64,000 nt of DNA from Laccaria trichodermophora. Its lineage: Eukaryota; Basidiomycota; Agaricomycetes; Agaricales; Hydnangiaceae. The notes below the pieces were generated by a model. It was not told the origin of the DNA. It did not search any database and was given only the letters and a program-made list of their open reading frames with translations. The stretch lies in assembly GCA_018417955.1 (NCBI GenBank), contig JACTVC010000029.1, forward strand, positions 62,001-126,000, written 5' to 3'. The translations under genes and the position numbers were made by a program. This document shows positions 1 to 10,956 of the stretch, piece after piece. Numbering within the stretch: the stretch's first letter is position 1; each line of letters opens with the position of its first letter.

Positions 1-1293
1 AGCAATCGGGCGGCCACAGATGACCAACGGAGATACGTTGTCCCAGTTCGATGTCGTGTCATCCCACATGCGGTTGAGTCCTGCGATGTCATGCGCAAAG
101 GAGATGATGGGTGGTGCCCTGACATCAGCTGCCGTGAACGTGATTCGCGTCTTGTCGCCCAAAACGAGGGTTCGCGTGATGACCGCATCATCAGATGGGA
201 TGGTGTCGTTGACCTGCGTAGCATGGGTGGTGAAAGCGGGTGTGACGCTGTGTTCAGAAAATGCTGAATCCGTGATAGAAAGCGCCGAAGCTTCAAGGGT
301 GAGGGGTGTGGATGTTGGCTGTGGCTGTCTGCCAGCTGATAGGGAAGGAAGGGGGGTGAGGAAGGAGAGGGGAGACAGGGATGTTGTTCGGTTGTTGGCC
401 GGGTCAGCGATGTGTGAAAGAAGTTGATTGAGCTGGCAGCTCGTATATTCGAGCTTCGCCTGGAGAGCAGGATCTGTATTTGTCTGAAAAAATTGTATCA
501 GCGATAGAATGTCATAATGGAAGACATCTCTTCCATACCGATCGCTCCAACAGCGTCGTCTGTGTCTGTGCAGCCATCCTTCGCCTCTCCTCCCTAGGAC
601 GATAGGGATTCTCCTTGACGATTGTTCGAGCCTGCGTCACAGTGAGCTCAAAGGTAGCGCACATGGGTAAGATGGGTTGTTACCCATGTGAGGATCCTGT
701 CGCGCTCCTCCTGTGTTTGCTTTGGCAGTAAGTTCTCGGTTGGAAGAACATCGGCATTGGGTGCGCGAGCAGCCGTTGAACCTTGACCAAAGATGGCTTC
801 AGTCCTTCGAGCTGATTTCTTCTTCAACGTTGTCCTTGATGATCCACCAAGGTGTGCTCGTCGTGCTGCAGGGATGGTTCTGTAAAGGGAATCAGCATCG
901 AATAAAAAGCAGGTATGGGTCCTGAACTCACTTGGTCCACTCGTCCTCGTGTTCGCTGTACCACACCAATTTTTCGCGCAGGCTCGCCATATTTCCGGAA
1001 TGGGGAAGGCGGAAGCGCTTGCACCACTCCACTAACATCGCCTTCTTGATCCCAGGACCGTCACTGGTCAAACCGATACGTGAGCCATCTGCCATCGAGC
1101 AGAAAGAGAGGGAGAAGGACACTCACATGCGCATGAACCGCTTCTGCCTCTTACCATCCACAATCGGTCCAGGTAAGGGGATGACCAGCCCCTCTGTTGC
1201 GCCGCATTCCAAAGCCCGTCGAGAACCAGCCAAGGGGGTCGAGTCAATATCCATAGCATCCCCGTCAATGTCGGCATCTCCGTCAATGTCCAT
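1..1293 (-). CDS. SAP-domain protein, C-terminus beyond the window
   Basis: Minus-strand gene not visible as one open frame. Four exons join in frame: 1155-1293, 932-1088, 684-879 and 1-631 (continues off the left edge), with introns of 66, 52 and 52 nt, all GT-AG. The N-terminus has an acidic MDIDGDADIDGD repeat. Exon 2 contains a SAP-like helix-extension-helix (KAMLVEWCKRFRLPHSG, then NMASLREKLVWYSEHEDEW), a module that in other proteins binds AT-rich DNA. A basic stretch follows (RPRRRGEG), then a Ser/Thr/Pro-rich linker and, near the edge, the conserved-looking GLNRMWDDTTSNWDN. The motif order resembles a family I have met in agaric genomes, often near mobile elements, but I cannot name its function. 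The SAP call is fairly secure; any role in recombination or chromatin is inference. Confidence 0.7.
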
Positions 1294-2540
1294 CCTGTTG
1301 AAAAACAGCCCTCAGTTGCTATAAAGCACGAAGCAGGTCAGCAGCCCGACTGCAAGAACAAAGAGGCAGCACAGCGTCGGCAAGTCTTGAAGACAGCGCG
1401 TGGTTTCTGAGATTGGTACGCAGGCTGTGATCGGTTTCAGGACCTCAAAAAAGAGGCTGCCGTCGGGGGGACCATTGTGGGGGGCCCACTGCCGGATCGA
1501 TCTGAAAATGCAATAGAGATCAGCACGCGAAACGGCGGTGAGCGACGGAGGAGACGAAAACAAGGGCAAAGGGCGTGACGGGCATCACCCAAAGGGGACG
1601 AAGACGGTACTGGAGCCGAGCAACAGTTCACACCCTGACTTGGCGCGCGTCGGCGCTTGCCGGGTGACAGGACCGTCTGTTTCCCGAGAGAAGTCAGACG
1701 TGACAAAGCGTGACCTTACTAAAAGTGATTCGTTGCTCCCAGCCGTTACCTTGAGATGAACATCGGAGTTTGAAAGGTAATGGCTGGTCACGAGCCAATC
1801 CACCATTGGAAACAAACAAAACAAAATAGACCCTGATCTAGGGTTTCCCCAGTCTGTTGGCCTCTGGCGGTCCGATAAGGACACCACCAGGATAATTACT
1901 TGGCCATTCCCAAGGACTTGCTAATATAAGTCCTTGGCCACATAACTTGAATTTTGTTTTCAAGATCGCCCAAAAATCGCACTGCCAACCTTTTTGCAAA
2001 CGGTTAGAAATAAAGTAAGTAAATGTCTTCTCTCTATAAGAAAACACGATTGATGGCTGACAAATTCAGCTTTATGTTACTAAGCAGTTCACACCCTTCT
2101 GAGCCGCGTGAGCGGCGTTGGAAACCGTACCAGGGGGTCCAGGGGGCTTGCCCCCAGCAAGCTGTGACCAGTGTCGAAGCAACGGTCGAGCGCAGCGAGC
2201 GCCGTGGCGTAGACACGGGTCTAAAGCTTGTACTAGTTATACTTGGTCGATAATACATAAACCTTTATTCAACTCCGATTACATAAACCAGATCAATATT
2301 GTATGGTATCAACATCACTTGAAACGCGCTAAAAAATTCTCAACTCTCTCTGCAGCGTGGAACTACAACACATAATGGATACTCAGTGATCAAAACGGAG
2401 CTAAATTGCTACTACTCACTATCCTTAATTTCAGATCCTATGTAGAAATCTTGTTTCGTTGTGTTTATGGATTGAGCAGGTGAAGAACTCACCGAAAACG
2501 GTCGGGTCCAGAGATCCCAGGTTGATGACTAGCATCCTAA
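1294..2540. other. Intergenic region with a GC-rich hairpin patch
   Basis: No gene supported. Upstream region of the SAP-domain gene. At about 2096-2230 there is a GC-rich patch in otherwise AT-richer DNA. It contains a GGGGGC-TT-GCCCCC hairpin and the direct echo GCGCAGCGAGCGC, which suggests the remnant of a transposable-element end; no target duplication was found. Confidence 0.35.
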
Positions 2541-2547
2541 GTCAGCT

Positions 2548-2682
2548 CTAAAAGAATGGGATCGACGATTGCACTCGTACAAGTTCCGAGTCTGGCTGAA
2601 GATAGACATGATAATTATTTACTGTCAAATTACCTCCAACGTTGTTGATTTCCGAGTTGCGCATTGAAACATGGCGGGCCAT
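2548..2682 (-). pseudogene. Fragment with NNVGGN-type N-terminal motif
   Basis: Short minus-strand frame starting MARHVSMRNSEINNVGGN and continuing LTVNNYHVYLQPDSE. The pattern 'NNVGGNxTxxNYHVYL' resembles the N-terminus of many agaricomycete NACHT- or kinase-type proteins, where it precedes an effector domain. No such domain follows here in any frame, so this is probably an orphan fragment of a decayed gene. Recognition is from memory and needs a profile search. Confidence 0.3.
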
Positions 2683-3015
2683 CGAGAACGTTTGCACCTT
2701 TATGTTCCATTCAGCGCCCACCCAAAGCAGTAAGGTTTCGCGAGAGCGCTTACGTTTTGGCTTTGTCCCCAATATGAACTTTCGGGATGGTCGTCTTCAT
2801 GGGTGAAGTTGAAAGTGACATCATCAAAGTTGTTTGGCGGATCCGTCATTCCTGGGGAACTAATTCCCACGGTCTTGATGAAGTTGATGGAACTTGTGAT
2901 GGCATTGATGGGATACTGGCATGGGCGCTTAGCGCGTCCAGTTGGCGGCTGTTCTCGATGGTCGGGTCTGCTACTCGAGCCTCCGCGAAGAACATCCATG
3001 ACATCCTGTAGTCCG

Positions 3016-3342
3016 CTATGAGTAAAAACGAACGTGAAATGACGACGGCCTCACTAGAGTGGGAACCTCGTCGACCTCAAGTTCAATTCCCCTCCAAACA
3101 TCAGAATGCTCCCCGATACCGATGTGGTAGTGTTCACCATCCCTCTCTACAGCGTCAGTCAGATGCTTGAAGTGTGAAACATGTAAGTCGCGACGAAGAT
3201 CAGGAAGCCATCCATCGCTCACGTCATCATTATTGTCTACAAGACACATTTCTTGCAAATTTCTTGTTGAGGTGCACCTGACGGGACTGGACTTGTAGCA
3301 ATCTGAGGCCGTTTTAAATAAGTACATCCTAAGTATCAGCAA
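3016..3342 (-). pseudogene. Possible N-terminal fragment of a kinase-like protein
   Basis: Minus-strand frame of 108 codons containing VSDGWLPDLRRDLHVSHFKH, then LTDAVERDGEHYHIGIGEHS and DVWRGIELE. The last part looks like the glycine-loop region of fungal tyrosine-kinase-like proteins (xxGxxSDVWRG), but the frame ends before any catalytic lysine or HRD/DFG motif. A second frame at 2700-2999 on the same strand could be a downstream exon but shows no kinase motif. Decayed gene or N-terminal relic; low confidence. Confidence 0.25.
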
Positions 3343-4098
3343 GTTCGCACGACCATAGTAGGCGCTCTGCCCTTAAAATAACCTCGACCGCCAGCAACTT
3401 GCATGCCCAAGGCATGCTACGCTTTGGCTACGTTAATTTTCTTGAAGTGTTGAACGGTCGTCGCCGTAGATAGAAGATGGAGCGAGGCGCCTGCGGCCTG
3501 TGGGGAGGTGATGTGGTCTAATCAGACCAGCGGCGCATGCGACGACGCCTAGCGAGGCGCGCGTGGACGGTGTCGTCCTGGCAGGTCCAGACAGATCGAC
3601 GGACCACGCCTGGTGTGGGCATGGGGCAAAGGGAGCCTTGACTCGGGCAAACGCGAGGGTACGGAGATGATATTCAAGACAGACAAATGAAGTACATCAG
3701 GGCATGTACAAATGTAGCAAAGTCTCTTTGTACTTACTATCTAATGTGTCCGTGAATAGCGCAAACTCAACATGAAGTTCAATCGATGATTCTGATTCAC
3801 CTGTAGGCTGTCAGGCGCATCCAAGGATCTGACTGACGCTGTTCAGAGGGAGGGTAAACACTGTCTTGGTATCGGGGAGAATTATCAAGGGGGTGCCGGG
3901 ATTTAAATCAAGGACCGGACGTCGAAATTATCTTTAGTGGGACTTGGGCTGAACCAATCTCGACCATTGGAGATCGACGAAGTTCCCGGCCATCGTCATT
4001 TTTTTGTTGGAAGGATCCAGCGGAGCGAGCACTGGCAGGACTCAGGACTGTTTGCCCAGCCAAACAACCGGTCCGGATCCGGAGAACTGAGGGCATGT
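3343..4098. other. Intergenic, nothing clear
   Basis: No supported gene. Contains short perfect palindromes (GCATGCC-CAA-GGCATGC near 3402; TGGTCT-AATC-AGACCA near 3515) in a GC-rich stretch at 3440-3660. These may be transposon debris. Confidence 0.3.
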
Positions 4099-4101
4099 CA
4101 G

Positions 4102-5153
4102 CCACTGGGGTAGACCAGTCTACAGAGTCCACAGAGAAGGCACAGGCACCAGGGTCCAGCTCACTCATGTCAACTAAACCCTGATTTGACACACCCCGAA
4201 ATTCTCCGGTATTCTCCCGCGTTGTACGCCACGACGCCAAACGTTTTGGCAGCGTCGGCCCCAAACTAGTGGGGCATCTTTAAGTCAATTACAAAGCTTT
4301 CACCGTTAAAAAAAATTGAGAAAACATTATATTTGAGTTCTAGCTATGAGTTACTGAAGAGTGCGTCAAATTAAAGCCACAAAGAAAAGATTTCCTCGAG
4401 CTCATCGTTGGAAACGGCGAGTAGCAAACAACGATGAAGAAACCGCCCTGAGCGGACACTTAAAGTTAAATCTATGTTATATAAATTAATATATGCTGAT
4501 GGCTCTTGCTACACCTCGAGCTTCGAGCCAGTGTGCTCATTTTTGAATGGCCCTGTTAGGTCTGCCAGTAGCGTCCTATTACGAGGATGGGTGGCAAAAG
4601 GGGGACCAGGGTTACAGCTAAACTCATATCGATAGACCCACTTCGCGAATATAGCGTTTAGCCGCTTTGTTTATGTTGGTGCCTGCACAAACAGGCTTTA
4701 CCAAACTCGGAGCCTGCTTATTCCAGGAAAATGTGCGACTTCACTGGGCTTGAGACAAGCAGACATGGATACAAATTAATATTTGATGTCAGCAATAAAG
4801 TGTCGACGGTTTCCGATGGTTTTGATAGAGGGAAACTAGCAGGACGCGAGTTGAATAAATATTTAAGGTTGAACTTCCTCGGATTTATGACCACGTTTAG
4901 TTAGTTTTATTTGTTCATATAAACAAGGTGGCTGAGCGCTGCATTTGCAAAGTGGGTCTATCGATATGAGTTTAGCTGTAAACAAAGAGGGGCGGGCCTT
5001 GGGGCGGGCGAAGGCGCGACGAAGGTGGGCGGGTTCAGGGACGTGTCTAGATAACACGGTCAGGGATCGATGAGCTGTTTATACATATGAGGTTGGAAAG
5101 TCGGAAAAGGCCGAGTCCACCATCAGTCTACGTAGAACAGTCTACCCCAGTGG
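4102..5153. repeat. Nested inverted repeats, possible non-autonomous transposon
   Basis: Two inverted-repeat pairs are nested. The inner pair, 4612-4642 and 4951-4981, is a perfect 31-bp inverted repeat. The outer pair, 4102-4115 and 5140-5153, is a perfect 14-bp inverted repeat (CCACTGGGGTAGAC / GTCTACCCCAGTGG) with looser similarity around it. No coding capacity was seen inside. I could not find a convincing target-site duplication, so element boundaries are uncertain. Confidence 0.5.
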
Positions 5154-5159
5154 ATGCGA

Positions 5160-6400
5160 AGCTCTGGGAGAACTTGAAGGCTTCAAGTTGGCGTTGTTAT
5201 TTCTGAATTTCAACCTTGTTTCGACCCCCACTTTCAAACTCCAAATGCAGTCGGCACATAGGGTCATCTATTCCCTAGCTCAATAGTAGTAATTTGGCCT
5301 GAGTCACGTTCAACACGGGAAATTCATCGCGAACTGGTGATCACTGTACTTTGTCTGTATCTGCTGACAGCTGATCTTGAGCTGATCAAAGGTTGGTCCC
5401 TGTTGGCCGGTCTTACTTTCTCCACAGGAAACGGGAATAAATACCGCTCAGTTCATGCGTTTCTCTCCTGGCGTGTCCAAGGGTCTGCGTTTTGTGAATG
5501 AGACCCAGGACCATTCAGAATCTCCTCTAAAGCACAAGTATCGGGGATGCAGAGGAAATGAACCTGACACGGTCAGAGTTCCAGTTCAGGCTCTGCTTGA
5601 TGTTCAATACCTGAGGATGCAAGGATTGCGGAATTAAAAACAACCTGATTGAATATCTTGAAAAAAAGTATTGGAATGTAGGCGTAAGGTCCCATCTGAT
5701 TACCCTTACCGCCGTCCTGACCCGATACCACAGACATCGCCTCTTATCGGTCTGGCGATGATCATGAAGGTGAGCTAGAACAGGGAACACAGTCGGTGGG
5801 GCTACGTGTCAGTTGGACACGCACTCGGAATCCGTGATTTGGAAGTCTGATGACTCTTCCCCTGCTGATCTTTCGTCTGCTCACCTTAGTATCACAGTCC
5901 GCGCGTACTTGTCTTATTAAAATCATGGGAAGCTTTCCTCAACTCGATGGACGGCTCCGTCCGGGAAACTTCGCCTCTTCCGCGCCGAATAGTTTACAGG
6001 ACACCTCGCATTAGTCTCTCGTAGACAGACTTCGATATATGTGAAGTCGTACCTTGGTTCACGATATATGAAACCTCGCATAGGTAACGTTTCACGATGC
6101 CACAGGTGACTTTCCTCTGACAACGTTACCCAGGGTGTGAGAACATCATAGTTCGTTTTCTGGCGGCACTGGGCTAAACAGGCCTGTACTTGCTCAAGAG
6201 CTTTGCAATTTTACCCGGTCATTTCCTGGTTCTCCGAAAAGGAAAGGTCGTGCTCTCGTATTTGCCCATAACTTTACGCGAGGATGGTCTGAAACCAACT
6301 CTTCTTCTTTCTCTCGGGGAAACCATCTGGCTGTTGCTACAGTGGAACTACATTGACCCATCAACATTCAGATTGAGGTTATACTGATTCTTGCGTCTAT
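5160..6400. other. Intergenic, no supported gene
   Basis: Only short open frames without family resemblance or convincing splice structure. I see nothing beyond scattered AT-rich sequence. Confidence 0.3.
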
Positions 6401-6414
6401 ACAGGCCATGGTGT

Positions 6415-7563
6415 AGGACCCCGGACATATGGCTCAAAGGTCGGATCCCAAAAATGTCAAATTTTCGATTTTCTGTCCGCACCCATTTTCCAAAAATCTG
6501 TCCGGATCGGCTCCGGCCTGCCCAAATTTTCCAAATTTTGTCCGGACTAGTGGATCCGGCCTCGAGAACCCTCAATTTTCGTTCAAACAGCGTTTGTTCG
6601 CGTTTTGGTCACTTCTGACATTGTAAGGAAGTCTTCAAAGAGCCGCTGCGAAGAAAAGGAGAGAAGATATAGCACAAAGAGTCCAATACTAGTAGTAGAT
6701 GTTATACTTAGATACACCTACTACTACAATCTAATTAATCGACATTACGCTTTCGAAAAGTCTTCATAGCCTGTTTGAATGTGATGGTCCACCACGGCAG
6801 TCGGTCATGGCCATCATTGTAACGGGGGTCAACAATTGATTTTGAGCCATCGAACCAAGCTTGGGCGATCGCGTTTTCGAGCCCCTTTAGAAAATTGGCA
6901 TTTGGGATTGGACGGGTAAGTAGGCAAGCTGGATCTGTGGGTTGGTGCGTCGCGGCTGAACCACTTGGTATGCTTCATCGCAAGAAGCTCCCCGGAGATT
7001 TTTGGAAGGTTGGCGGCGAGGAATTGTAGGACTGGAATGTCAGGCTTTGGGAGGTATTTCTTGTATTGTTCTGGCACCATCAAGACCCTTTCCTTTGCGT
7101 CTTCAATATAGCTTGGAGCATCCTTTGGGTACTGTTTGCCGATGCCAATCCACTCCAATTCTCGAAACGGCCGGGGGTCGTCCAGCTCGATGACATCACT
7201 AGTCATTCTGTGTGTTCAAGTTTAGCTTTGAGAACTCGAAAGATAGAAGAGTTCGTAAATGAAGGGGGGAAAATAGAAGGGGCCCCGGCCAGGGCCAATG
7301 GTCCCATTTCTTGCGTGCTCAGGGGGAAGAAAATTGTATTCCAAAAATGGCGAATAAACACAGTTCCCCTTGGATATATGTCTATATATGTCCGTTCCTG
7401 GTACCCGGCCAGTCGGCATCGTGACATTGGTGTCCGCACCATGGATGCGGCCTCGCGGCGCCAACACGAATTTTCTGTCCGTTTTGCGTCCGGCCGTAGG
7501 CCGGATTTTCAAAATTCCTGTCCGTTTGGGGACACGACCTCTGAGCCATATGTCAGGGGTCCT
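6415..7563. mobile_element. Non-autonomous DNA transposon with 8-bp target duplication
   Basis: The left end reads AGGACCCCGGACATATGGCT and continues CAAAGGTCG. The reverse complement of the right end reads AGGACCCCTGACATATGGCT and continues CAGAGGTCG: 29 nt with two mismatches. Immediately outside both ends lies the same 8-mer CATGGTGT (6407-6414 and 7564-7571), a clean target-site duplication. Eight-bp duplications are typical of hAT-type elements, among others. The sub-terminal regions are rich in TGTCCG/CGGACA motifs, as expected for transposase binding sites. No transposase is encoded, so it would be mobilised in trans. The only coding-like content is the broken minus-strand frame at 6735-7206. 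Confidence 0.7.
6735..7206 (-). pseudogene. Frameshifted coding fragment inside the transposon
   Basis: A minus-strand frame starts with ATG at 7206 (MTSDVIELDDPRPFRELEWI) and runs 125 codons. In the next frame the 3' part reads NFLKGLENAIAQAWFDGSKS, then IVDPRYNDGHDRLPWWTITF, and stops at 6735. The second reading is more protein-like, so a one-base shift or an unrecognised intron near 6890-6950 separates two parts of one gene. 'RLPWWTITF' resembles ORFs associated with agaric transposons, but I cannot assign a domain. Either a captured host gene fragment or a remnant of an element-encoded protein. Confidence 0.4.
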
Positions 7564-8159
7564 CATGGTGTTCGACCTGGTATCGTGCGACACTTCACTA
7601 CTTCGAGGGCGTATTACTGATACGCCATCACCAGTTAGGGAAATCCCAATCTTAAAGTTGAGGCACGAAGTTTGCATCGAGATCGGGTGTGCCCTGTTGA
7701 TTCGGAACCCTGGGCTTGCCCTGGGCGTACTTTCCAAATTCTTTTTTACCCCCGAGAAATACATTTTCAGTTTCTTCGACGCCTGGACAATCGAAATATA
7801 CTCAGTGACCCATACCACAAAGAGTTTTAGCGTTTCTTTGACATAGTAGTCCCTGCTTCGGCATCAATTCGGCATCTCTTCCATTGTGATATCATAAAGG
7901 GACTACCACTCTTTCCAATCACCTCTTACTTCGTTCTACTTCCCTATGTCATTCTGTTCCGATTATTCTTGCAAAAGGGCCTCCCCATTCAACGGGTACC
8001 ATGGTGATTCACTTTGACGCGTATGGGCCACTCGGGGACGCGCGCCCTTACTTTGTGGCTATAGGACCCTGAGCCGCTTTGGCTCTTTGGACAATGCGCG
8101 ACAATGCGCCAGCGCAATGGCGCGCCTTTGCGTTGACTATGGCCTTACATCTGGCCTGC

Positions 8160-8168
8160 TATAAAATA
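8160..8168 (+). promoter_or_regulatory. TATA box of the 8260 gene
   Basis: TATAAAATA lies 91 bp before the ATG at 8260. A pyrimidine-rich CA leader follows, as in highly expressed basidiomycete genes. Confidence 0.5.
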
Positions 8169-8259
8169 GCCATGGGCCAACTCCATGAGTCCCAGACAAT
8201 TTACCCAAGCCTCCAAGCCACTTGACCTCATCCGCCCCATACACTATCACTAGGCCACC

Positions 8260-8990
8260 ATGTCAGCTATCTATAACAATCCCCTCCACCCTCCCATCCC
8301 CTCCACTTTGCAATCACCATTCAACGCTCTAAGTGGCGCCGTCGTCTGCTCATCCAACGCGCCTCCCTTCGTTTCCCCCTTCCGCCGCCGCCTCCCTCAA
8401 ATTCCTTATACCCCTTCGAGTAAATGGCGCAACGTTACCGGACGCACGAATTTGGTTCATTCTCCCGTACATTTTGATTATCTGGGGTACACAAGGCAGG
8501 GCGTACCGATGCGCGAGCTGAGCACGCGTGGCGCGCATGCGCTCTCGAGCATGATCGTAGGCGCGACCGATCAAGTCTTCGTTCATACAGGACTTTCGCG
8601 GATCACACTCTATATAATCGTTAGTCTGAGCATTCGTATATCAAGTCTTCGTGTAACTGACCCTTCCTTTTTTTAGTGGCCGGGATATGAGCATGTCGAC
8701 TGGAGACGCTCAATAGAGATCATGGTCAATGGTCCCATGACACGCGCACAACTTGGAGCGGTTGTTGCATCGAACTTTGCTCGTTTTGTCGAGGTCAATA
8801 GTTATCTCTTTTTCCCTACTCGAACATTTTCTGACTGCCTATTTCATAGATGACCCGAAATGAGCGATCCACTTGTTCTGACTATAAAATAGGCACATCT
8901 GGTATCCTCTTCGAGCACCTTGTCCTCGTTGGACTTCACAACGTCTTTGAAGACGCCTGGCAAGCGGATGTCGCCGTTGATCGCCGCTGA
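8260..8990 (+). CDS. Conserved orphan protein, 205 residues
   Basis: Three exons join in frame: 8260-8619, 8677-8793 and 8850-8990. Introns are 57 and 56 nt, with acceptors TTTTTTTAG and TTTCATAG. The N-terminus is proline-rich and low in complexity. The conserved-looking core spans both splice junctions: MIVGATDQVFVHTGLSRITL, YIIWPGYEHVDWRRSIEI, then MTRAQLGAVVASNFARFVE and a C-terminal GTSGILFEHLVLVGLHN. No signal peptide or membrane segment. I recall similar cores in agaric predicted proteomes, always uncharacterised. A TATA box at 8160 and clean splicing argue that this is a live gene within a repeat-rich region. Function unknown. Confidence 0.65.
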
Positions 8991-9183
8991 GCGCTTGCCT
9001 ATCTTTTTAACCGGATTCTACTCATCATTGGGACTTTCCTTGAGCATCGCATCGCATACACATTAATATCCATCACGCACTTTTTATACCACTTGTACAT
9101 ATTCATCGCATTACACTGTAGCCAATAGCTTATTTCCCCCTGCATTATTATACCACTCATCAATATAGATTGCCACGCATTTT

Positions 9184-10417
9184 TTACCTCCGAGATTGCG
9201 AGCCCGAAGCCAACCGTGAGAGTTGGCGTTCCAACAACGCAGCAGCTTCCAAACATCGCATGACTGTTTCATATGCTTTTGGGTCTCGAAATTCTGCGTT
9301 ATTTGCATCAACTTGGCTTAAGAGTTGCGTTATTCCAGATATATTCGGAGTCGCGGTTTCCAAAGCAGTCAGGACGATAGTCAGGGACGAGGAGGGTAGG
9401 TGCGCTGAAGAGGGGCCAGCCTCCGATGCGGATTCCCAAGGTGCCGACGAGGGGTTGGGGTGAGCTTGCCGTGTAATCTCGCTGGGAGTATTCCGATCGA
9501 ATTGGCCAGGGTAACCCCCAGTATCCGGATCCGAATCCTGATTCTCATCTATCGAGTGAGGCGACAAAGGCTCCGGAGTTACGGGATTGGCTGAGGGAAC
9601 CGCATCCAGGAAGTGGGTATCATGAATAAGTGACGGTGCTCGCGGACTCTGCGCGTGACGGTCAATTGAGATGACGGGGATGTCCGTTGCAATGATCGTC
9701 AGTGGTTCGGAGAGGGCTGAACTAAGAACCGGTTCTCGTGTTAATCCTGACGGTAATGACGGCGGTATCCCAGCTTCTGCGAGACGTTGTTCCCGTCGAG
9801 CCCTCACGTGTTTAGATCCACGGGCAGCATAACCCACAGGATCGATCTTCCTCATCTCTTCAATTATCCAATCCCTGATATCAATACAACAGTCAACTAT
9901 AAAACCTTGGAACAGATTAGTTCTCACCTCGTGAGTTGCACTCCGGTGTCCTTGAAAATTCCCTGTTTAACAGTCCGTGGTCCAATCAAACCCTTGGGGT
10001 CTTTCGCCATTTGGTCCAAAACGAGCTGACGTTTTACATCGTAACTGAGTTCTAGTGTCGTCAACCGGCTCGCGCGGAGCCCTAGCTTCTTCTTTCTCCT
10101 GACAATCGTCGATTCACTAGTAGGAATGGTGAGAAACCCAACGTGAAGTTCAATTCATGGACGGACCTCAATGTAAGTCCATGTTCGCTAGCAAAGAGCT
10201 GACTCAGCACTTTCTTATCCGTTATTCCTTCGCGATGATATTTCTTGAGCAGTTCAGCTACCTGGGGGTCGTCGGGAGGTGCTGCAAGAATTGTAAGTAC
10301 TAGCTCAGGGCCCACGATGAAGAACTTTGGCTGACGCCGATCCTTGTACTGATTCTTTCCCTTCATATTGTTATTATTCGGACCTCTTGTCCTGAAAGAG
10401 CCTTCTGGTGCAGACAT
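9184..10417 (-). CDS. Helix-turn-helix protein related to the N-terminus of fungal integrase-like ORFs
   Basis: Exons 10117+50 nt intron structure: exon 1 at 10167-10417, exon 2 at 9928-10116, exon 3 at 9184-9874; introns 50 and 53 nt. Residues about 30-100 carry the pattern PELVLTILAAPPDDPQVAEL, LKKYHREGITDKKVLSQLFA, SEHGLTLSESTIVRRKKKLG, a Clr5-like helix-turn-helix. It is followed by KRQLVLDQMAKDPKGLIGP and RTVKQGIFKDTGVQLTRDWI. From memory, this arrangement forms the N-terminus of a widespread agaricomycete protein that continues into a DDE integrase core. Here the integrase core is absent. Instead there is a ~200-residue Ser/Pro-rich tail ending ETVMRCLEAAALLERQL. An upstream in-frame ATG exists at 10534; I prefer 10417 (MSAPEG) because the extra 39 residues look non-conserved. 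Possibly a truncated or domesticated transposase. Confidence 0.6.
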
Positions 10418-10642
10418 TTTCGGTGGAAGCGTTTGTGAAGTTGTGAACGGCGATTTGATGTGTTTGGTTGAAAGAACAAGTTTACACAACGTCACATGAT
10501 TGGGATGATTTATCTTTCCCAAGTCGATTTTCACTAGGAATGAGATCCCATTCCAAAAACTTCCTCAAGGGACTAGCACTTCGGTTCAAGTCCTTACGGT
10601 GGCGAAAACCCCTAGTTTATACTCTCCGCACTTACTAGAAGC

Positions 10643-10950
10643 ATGCAGTCGATAATTCATCTCGTCGCAAGCTCACACCTTTACCCGTTGGCAGTTGCAC
10701 TGGCAGTCCAAGGTAACCGCCTTCGCATTTATATCCTCAAGTTCAGTCCAGCTAAAAATACCATCAAATCAGGTATGTTCATTCCTCTACAAATGTTCAC
10801 ACATCTACATCCACATCTCCGTCCCGCCAACTCTCGCACACCAATCAAAAAGTTTAGACATCCACGAGTAGAACTTTGAATATCCGGATCTATCAACCAA
10901 AGCGTCAACATACACTCCTAAAGAAAGAAGAAATGGAGGAACATTCAATA
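10643..10950 (+). other. Uncertain short reading frame with signal-peptide-like start
   Basis: An ATG at 10643 opens MQSIIHLVASSHLYPLAVAL AVQ-like hydrophobic sequence followed by a potential GTAACC donor near 10715 and a CAAATCAG acceptor near 10772. The downstream frame (to about 10879) shows no recognisable domain. It may be a spliced secreted-protein gene or chance; it overlaps the 3' end of nothing else. Confidence 0.2.
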
Positions 10951-10956
10951 CCGACT

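Noticed and set aside
2096..2230. Helitron 3' terminus
   Set aside because: A hairpin is present but the required CTRR end and A|T insertion site could not be located.
10560..10625. tRNA-like GGTTCAAGTCC box
   Set aside because: No matching T-stem, anticodon stem or acceptor stem could be folded around it.
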